From CAIKZJ01 sp964626015 (GTDB taxonomy: Bacteria; Bacteroidota; Ignavibacteria; Tepidaquicellales; Tepidaquicellaceae), in NCBI GenBank assembly GCA_964626015.1, contig CAZVCC010000006.1, positions 1 through 64,000 of the forward strand: DNA of 64,000 nt, given 5' to 3'. Below are positions 60,110 to 64,000 of this stretch, in pieces. The position numbers and the translations under genes were made by a program. A model generated the notes under the pieces. That model was not told the origin of the DNA. It searched no databases and worked only from the letters and a program-made list of their open reading frames with translations. Every line of letters starts with the position of its first letter. Position 1 is the stretch's first letter.

Positions 60110-61894
60110 TTATTTTGTTATTACCAGTTTCTTAACCTCTGAAAAATCTTCAGACTTCATAGTATAATAGTAAATTCCGCTTGAAAGTGAACTGCTATTA
60201 AAAGTGACCTGATACTCCCCGGGATTAAATCTCGTATTTACTAAATCAGTAACTTTCTGGCCAAGCACATTATAAACCTGAATATTAACAACAGCCTGTC
60301 TCTTCACAGAAAATCTAATTACTGTTTGTGCATTAAAAGGATTTGGATAATTCTGGTAAAGCCTGAAGTCTGATGGTATCTCATTAGAAAAAGTATTAAT
60401 GCTTACAGGATGCCCGCTTACTTCTTTATACCTTTGATGAAATTCCTGATAATATTGATTCGCTATTATCGGACTGTGCAGGATTATTGTATTCTCATCA
60501 TTATAAAGATTTGATTCATCGGTCCAGTCGGATGAACCCATTAATACGGATGATGTATTGTAATTCCCAGTCGGGTCAGAGATTATGTACTTGTGAAAAA
60601 GTCTTCCGCTGGTTGAATCGTTCCATACATCCGCCCACGTTCTCATTAAGTTGAAGTATGATACGTTCAGTTTTGACTTATCAAAAATACCCCTGATGTT
60701 TTTTGTTAATCTAAGCTGATACAAGGAATTGTAAATATCCTGCGAATTGAAATCATAAGTCCCAAATGCTATGGTTGAAGATGATCTGTTAAAAAATTTC
60801 TTTATTTGAGAATTGATACTATCGGAAGGTCCAAAATATACCTCGGCATAAACACCGTTCAAATTCACTAAATGAGGTACGTTGTCAGCTTTTCTTGACC
60901 CGAATTTAGCTAATGAAGTATCGGGATTGTTGGAATGTGAACCCCACATTTCATCCACTTCCCTCGTGTAAATATATGCTAATGTCCTGTCATTTATCTC
61001 AACCGCAGAGTTCTTATCTTCGTAAAATCCTATATCTGATATTTGCGAAGATGAAGTCCATACAAATACATTACTTCCCGAACACGTGCTTCGTGCATCA
61101 AAAACCCAGAAGTTCGCGTTCAGGCAGTGTCCGTTGTTGTTATCATAATTTCTTTTTACAACCTTAATTCCATTAGCAAGCAGCGTATCAATCCACCTCG
61201 AATTTTGCTTCCCGTCATAAATAAATCTTATGATTACTCCATTTTGATGAGCCCTGATTAATTCCGAAGTAATTTCCGCGGCATCTTCAAAATGACTCGT
61301 TACTGCATCTATAAAATAACCTGATGATACAATTCGATTTAATAATTTAGCTCGCAAATCTGCATTACCTTCTGCAATTATACCTGAACTGACTGTAGTA
61401 TCTATAGATTTATTAAAAAACACACTTATTCTGCCATCATTAACAGACTGTGTTGCAAACATTAAATTTTGAGTTGTTGTGCTTCCTGAAAAAGAAGTAG
61501 AAGAAATATTATAATTGTATATAGTATAAGGATTCAGATATGATATTACAACAGAATGAACCGTATCCAAAACAGGATTGTACAACGAATCAGTGTATTC
61601 TATCACTTGATAATTAGAATCACTTATCATCCACCTTACCTTTGAATCGGCTGGTTCATTAGTCCTCCATGTAACTTTAACAGAAAAAGTTTCAATTTCA
61701 GAGTATTTGACATCAGTAATAATCGGATTTGAATGCAGGATGTTTTGTGTAAATAAAAATAGAATTAAAAAATTGGTCGCGTAAACTATAACTTTCATTT
61801 CATTAAAATTTAATTCTGTAAAATAAAGAACCGCCCGTCCGGCTGTCATTTGAAAGTACGCTATTCTGAGAAAACGGGTCAAAATACCTTTCAA
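60110..61894 (-). CDS. Phospholipase-D-like T9SS protein with degraded HKD motifs
   Basis: The frame opens at TTG 61894, but the ATG at 61798 (MKVIVYATNFLILFLF) begins a signal peptide and is the likely start (562 residues). Residues about 20-110 form an FN3-like domain (VTWRTNEPADSKVRWM). Two phospholipase-D lobes follow (about 120-470). The HxKxxxxD motifs are altered: the first reads NANFWVFD, with both His and Lys replaced by Asn, and the second FHKYIISD, with His replaced by Phe. Each keeps the Asp. The C-terminal 85 residues are a T9SS sorting domain (NYPNPFNAQTVIRFSV). It is probably a surface-exposed, catalytically dead relative. Confidence 0.88.
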   Translation of the reverse strand: MKGILTRFLRIAYFQMTAGRAVLYFTELNFNEMKVIVYATNFLILFLFTQNILHSNPIITDVKYSEIETFSVKVTWRTNEPADSKVRWMISDSNYQVIEYTDSLYNPVLDTVHSVVISYLNPYTIYNYNISSTSFSGSTTTQNLMFATQSVNDGRISVFFNKSIDTTVSSGIIAEGNADLRAKLLNRIVSSGYFIDAVTSHFEDAAEITSELIRAHQNGVIIRFIYDGKQNSRWIDTLLANGIKVVKRNYDNNNGHCLNANFWVFDARSTCSGSNVFVWTSSSQISDIGFYEDKNSAVEINDRTLAYIYTREVDEMWGSHSNNPDTSLAKFGSRKADNVPHLVNLNGVYAEVYFGPSDSINSQIKKFFNRSSSTIAFGTYDFNSQDIYNSLYQLRLTKNIRGIFDKSKLNVSYFNLMRTWADVWNDSTSGRLFHKYIISDPTGNYNTSSVLMGSSDWTDESNLYNDENTIILHSPIIANQYYQEFHQRYKEVSGHPVSINTFSNEIPSDFRLYQNYPNPFNAQTVIRFSVKRQAVVNIQVYNVLGQKVTDLVNTRFNPGEYQVTFNSSSLSSGIYYYTMKSEDFSEVKKLVITK

Positions 61895-64000
61895 GTTGTA
61901 TTATTAAATTCTGAGATATATTATTAATCCCCAGTATATTATTTAGCGGATATTCAATAAGAAAATTTGTATTCGATAAATCCCTGAGTATCTGTCCGCC
62001 TAATATTATAGTCGCCCCTCCAAATTGTGCTGTAAATCTTATATCTGTATTCTCGGCAAATGTCCCTTTCTTTGCGTCATTATACGTAATATCCGTCTTC
62101 ACAATGAATGGAAGATATGTGTTAATAATATCCGATACATAGTTTGAAGCAAAACTTGTTCCCACATTCGCTCCAACACTTGAAAACATTGATAACCGCT
62201 GATCAGCATTCAGCTCATCTTTGAATCTTCCAAAGACAATAAAGCTTATGGCATCGTCAGTAGGGTCACTGCCTCCGTATGTGCTACCATTTGATAATAC
62301 CTCCCATTTTAATTTGGGGCTCATAGCGTTTCCATTAACATCAAGTTTTATTTCAACTTCCCTTGATGTATTATTATTGTTTGGATCAGTTGTCTTCGTG
62401 GCATAAAGTCCCTTTATGTATAACTCGGGATTAACAACATCACCCGTAAAAAGCACATACCCTTCAGCCAAAAAACTCTTATAAAATTTATAGAATGAAT
62501 TTTCACCGATATTAACCCGTCCTCTTGTTGAGAATGAAGGAGTTTCAAGGTTATCAAAAGTTATATTTGCAGACACGTTTCCCGTAAATTCCTGGCCTGA
62601 TTTTTCTTCAATAAGAAGCCTGCAGTATATATCTTTTAGCGTATTTAATTTGATAAAGTATTTAAAATTACTGGCTTGATTTTTCTTTTCTAATGTGTCG
62701 TTAATTAACTTAAAATAAGAATCAAATGGATCAAGTTTTGATTTCTCAAACATCGAAAGACTGTCATTATACTTAGCAAGAAAAAGCGTATCGTTTTTTA
62801 TTATAGAAGAATCTACTTTTACCCTGTAAATAAAGTTATCGTCATAAATATTATATGCAACCTTATACTGAGGAATGATTGAAATTCTGCCTTCTGTTAT
62901 GTCAATGTTACCTGTCATGTATAAATTATCAGCATTTCCCTTCAACACTAAATCGTTTGATGTTTTCCCGAATAGATTCCCATATACTCCCATAATATTC
63001 TGCGTAACTGATTCATCAAGTAATTTACCTTCCCCACTTATTCGAAGTTCCATTTCATTGAAAGACAGATTCGAAAAATCAATGTATCCTCCGAGATTCA
63101 TTACTTTATTTTTCGCTGTTTTATGTTTTATCTTGAAATCAGAAAAATTTAATCTTTGTTTCTCGGTCGAAAGGAAAGCATCAAAATCATAATTCACACC
63201 GGTCATATCAAAAATAAATGAACCGTTTTTTACACTAAGATTACCCGAAAGCTGGGGTGTTTTAACTATTCCTTTAATGTCTATTTCACCGTTCATTTTT
63301 CCCTTCAGACTCGATATCACCGGTATAAATTGTTCCAGAATCTTTATTTGAAAATCCTTACTTGCTATTTTTATATCAACAGGATTGAACAGTATACTAC
63401 TTCTATCTTCTTCATTTTTACCCGCAATTAGTGGATTATCATAAGGTAAACTACCGTCAATTAACAACGAACCTGCATTATTAGGATTGTAAAAAGCAAT
63501 TTGAGGTTTCAATAAATTATTTTTGTAATCAACCAAAGCATCAACTCTTCCCAACTTTATTTTTTGCGAACTAAGAAAATCGGTATTGGATTCGAAATTA
63601 AGTTCCGGATTTTCAAAAGAACCTTTATAATCAATTTTTACCCTTCTTATGTTACCGTTTAAGAGGTCGTTTTTTTCAATATTTGGAATGAAGTGTTTTT
63701 GAAGTTTTGCAATACTTAATCGGTCTGCTGATAAAGATATATTACTGAATCCGTTTAGTGAGTATATTCCCGAAACGTTTAATCTTTGGTTCCCATCAGT
63801 AAGTTTAAAACTGGATATATCAAAATGGTTTTTTGAAATTCCTGTATCATCAATTACATATTTAGCCATAATCGGCTCCGAGTTGTAAAGCCTGTACGAA
63901 TCAAACTGAACGCTCATAGTATCAAATTGCATTCCGGCTACGTTCTTTAGGAATATTCCTGCACCCTGAGTATAAAAACTTTTTGATGAGTCAATTTTCA
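61803..64000 (-). CDS. TamB-like translocation/assembly protein, 5' end outside window
   Basis: The frame is open from the last base of the window to a TAA at 61805-61803, at least 731 residues; the ATG at 63932 is probably internal. The C-terminal ~450 residues match the TamB (DUF490) domain: repeated beta strands such as GNIDITEGRISIIPQYKV and GRVNIGENSFYKFYKSF, then a closing RTGGSLFYRIKF typical of outer-membrane-partner ends. TamB-like proteins bridge the periplasm for lipid or outer-membrane protein transport. Its stop lies 5 bp before the probable start of the phospholipase-D-like gene, suggesting one leftward transcript running tamB, PLD-like, rnr. Confidence 0.88.
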   Translation of the reverse strand, partial: KIDSSKSFYTQGAGIFLKNVAGMQFDTMSVQFDSYRLYNSEPIMAKYVIDDTGISKNHFDISSFKLTDGNQRLNVSGIYSLNGFSNISLSADRLSIAKLQKHFIPNIEKNDLLNGNIRRVKIDYKGSFENPELNFESNTDFLSSQKIKLGRVDALVDYKNNLLKPQIAFYNPNNAGSLLIDGSLPYDNPLIAGKNEEDRSSILFNPVDIKIASKDFQIKILEQFIPVISSLKGKMNGEIDIKGIVKTPQLSGNLSVKNGSFIFDMTGVNYDFDAFLSTEKQRLNFSDFKIKHKTAKNKVMNLGGYIDFSNLSFNEMELRISGEGKLLDESVTQNIMGVYGNLFGKTSNDLVLKGNADNLYMTGNIDITEGRISIIPQYKVAYNIYDDNFIYRVKVDSSIIKNDTLFLAKYNDSLSMFEKSKLDPFDSYFKLINDTLEKKNQASNFKYFIKLNTLKDIYCRLLIEEKSGQEFTGNVSANITFDNLETPSFSTRGRVNIGENSFYKFYKSFLAEGYVLFTGDVVNPELYIKGLYATKTTDPNNNNTSREVEIKLDVNGNAMSPKLKWEVLSNGSTYGGSDPTDDAISFIVFGRFKDELNADQRLSMFSSVGANVGTSFASNYVSDIINTYLPFIVKTDITYNDAKKGTFAENTDIRFTAQFGGATIILGGQILRDLSNTNFLIEYPLNNILGINNISQNLIIQLERYFDPFSQNSVLSNDSRTGGSLFYRIKF

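Overview
The window looks like a chromosomal segment of a low-GC member of the Bacteroidota/Chlorobiota/Ignavibacteriota group, most likely an Ignavibacteria-type organism. Six secreted proteins end in a type IX secretion C-terminal sorting domain built around a YPNPFN motif. Many other exported proteins are lipoproteins or PDZ, M28, M2 or DUF6600 proteins. There are no phage genes, rRNA, tRNA, CRISPR arrays or complete insertion sequences that I can see. Both ends cut through a gene: a secreted beta-propeller-like protein at 1-630 and a TamB-like protein at 61803-64000.

Layout. 0-9.7 kb holds small lipoproteins, an AAA/DUF4143 ATPase, a beta-lactamase-like serine hydrolase, an RmlD-like reductase with YwbE, a TerC-type membrane protein and a large amount of repeat DNA. 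9.9-17.4 kb is dense and housekeeping: M28/PDZ peptidase, nadB, a GT2 glycosyltransferase and hrcA-grpE-dnaJ. 17.4-26.7 kb carries four T9SS cargo proteins, one with a single CxxCH haem motif, translationally coupled to a PLP decarboxylase. 26.7-35.5 kb has a DUF6526 protein, two thioredoxin-fold proteins, an AEC transporter, an 1841-residue multi-PAS hybrid kinase and a small cysteine-rich membrane protein. 36-46.4 kb has pepT, a GxxExxY protein, an OPT transporter, an M2 peptidase, a DUF6600 protein, a RodZ-like protein and ligA. 46.4-51.2 kb has small membrane proteins, a 1 kb repeat block, a BadF/BcrA-type sugar kinase and guaA. 52-64 kb has a PQQ-type sugar dehydrogenase with a T9SS tail, nuoCDEF without its usual partners, RNase R, a phospholipase-D-like T9SS protein with degraded catalytic motifs, and tamB.

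The least explained part is the intergenic DNA. It contains (i) two copies of a ~175-180 bp non-coding element with ~20 bp terminal inverted repeats (4403-4577 and 51702-51880), a MITE-like family; (ii) tandem arrays with an exact 11-bp period at four places, each with a different unit sequence; (iii) 9-bp-period arrays of the CTCTGYGNN type, including a 90-bp (10 x 9) minisatellite; (iv) 7-bp TTGTTAG arrays; and (v) a 125-bp stretch that is identical, in inverted orientation, 42 kb apart. Families present on both sides of the window's middle lie in opposite orientations on the two sides. By eye, + strand genes are purine-rich on the left and pyrimidine-rich on the right. Both would fit a replication-strand switch, possibly the terminus, somewhere around 17-44 kb; this is an inference. 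All similarity statements come from reading the sequence, without database searches.
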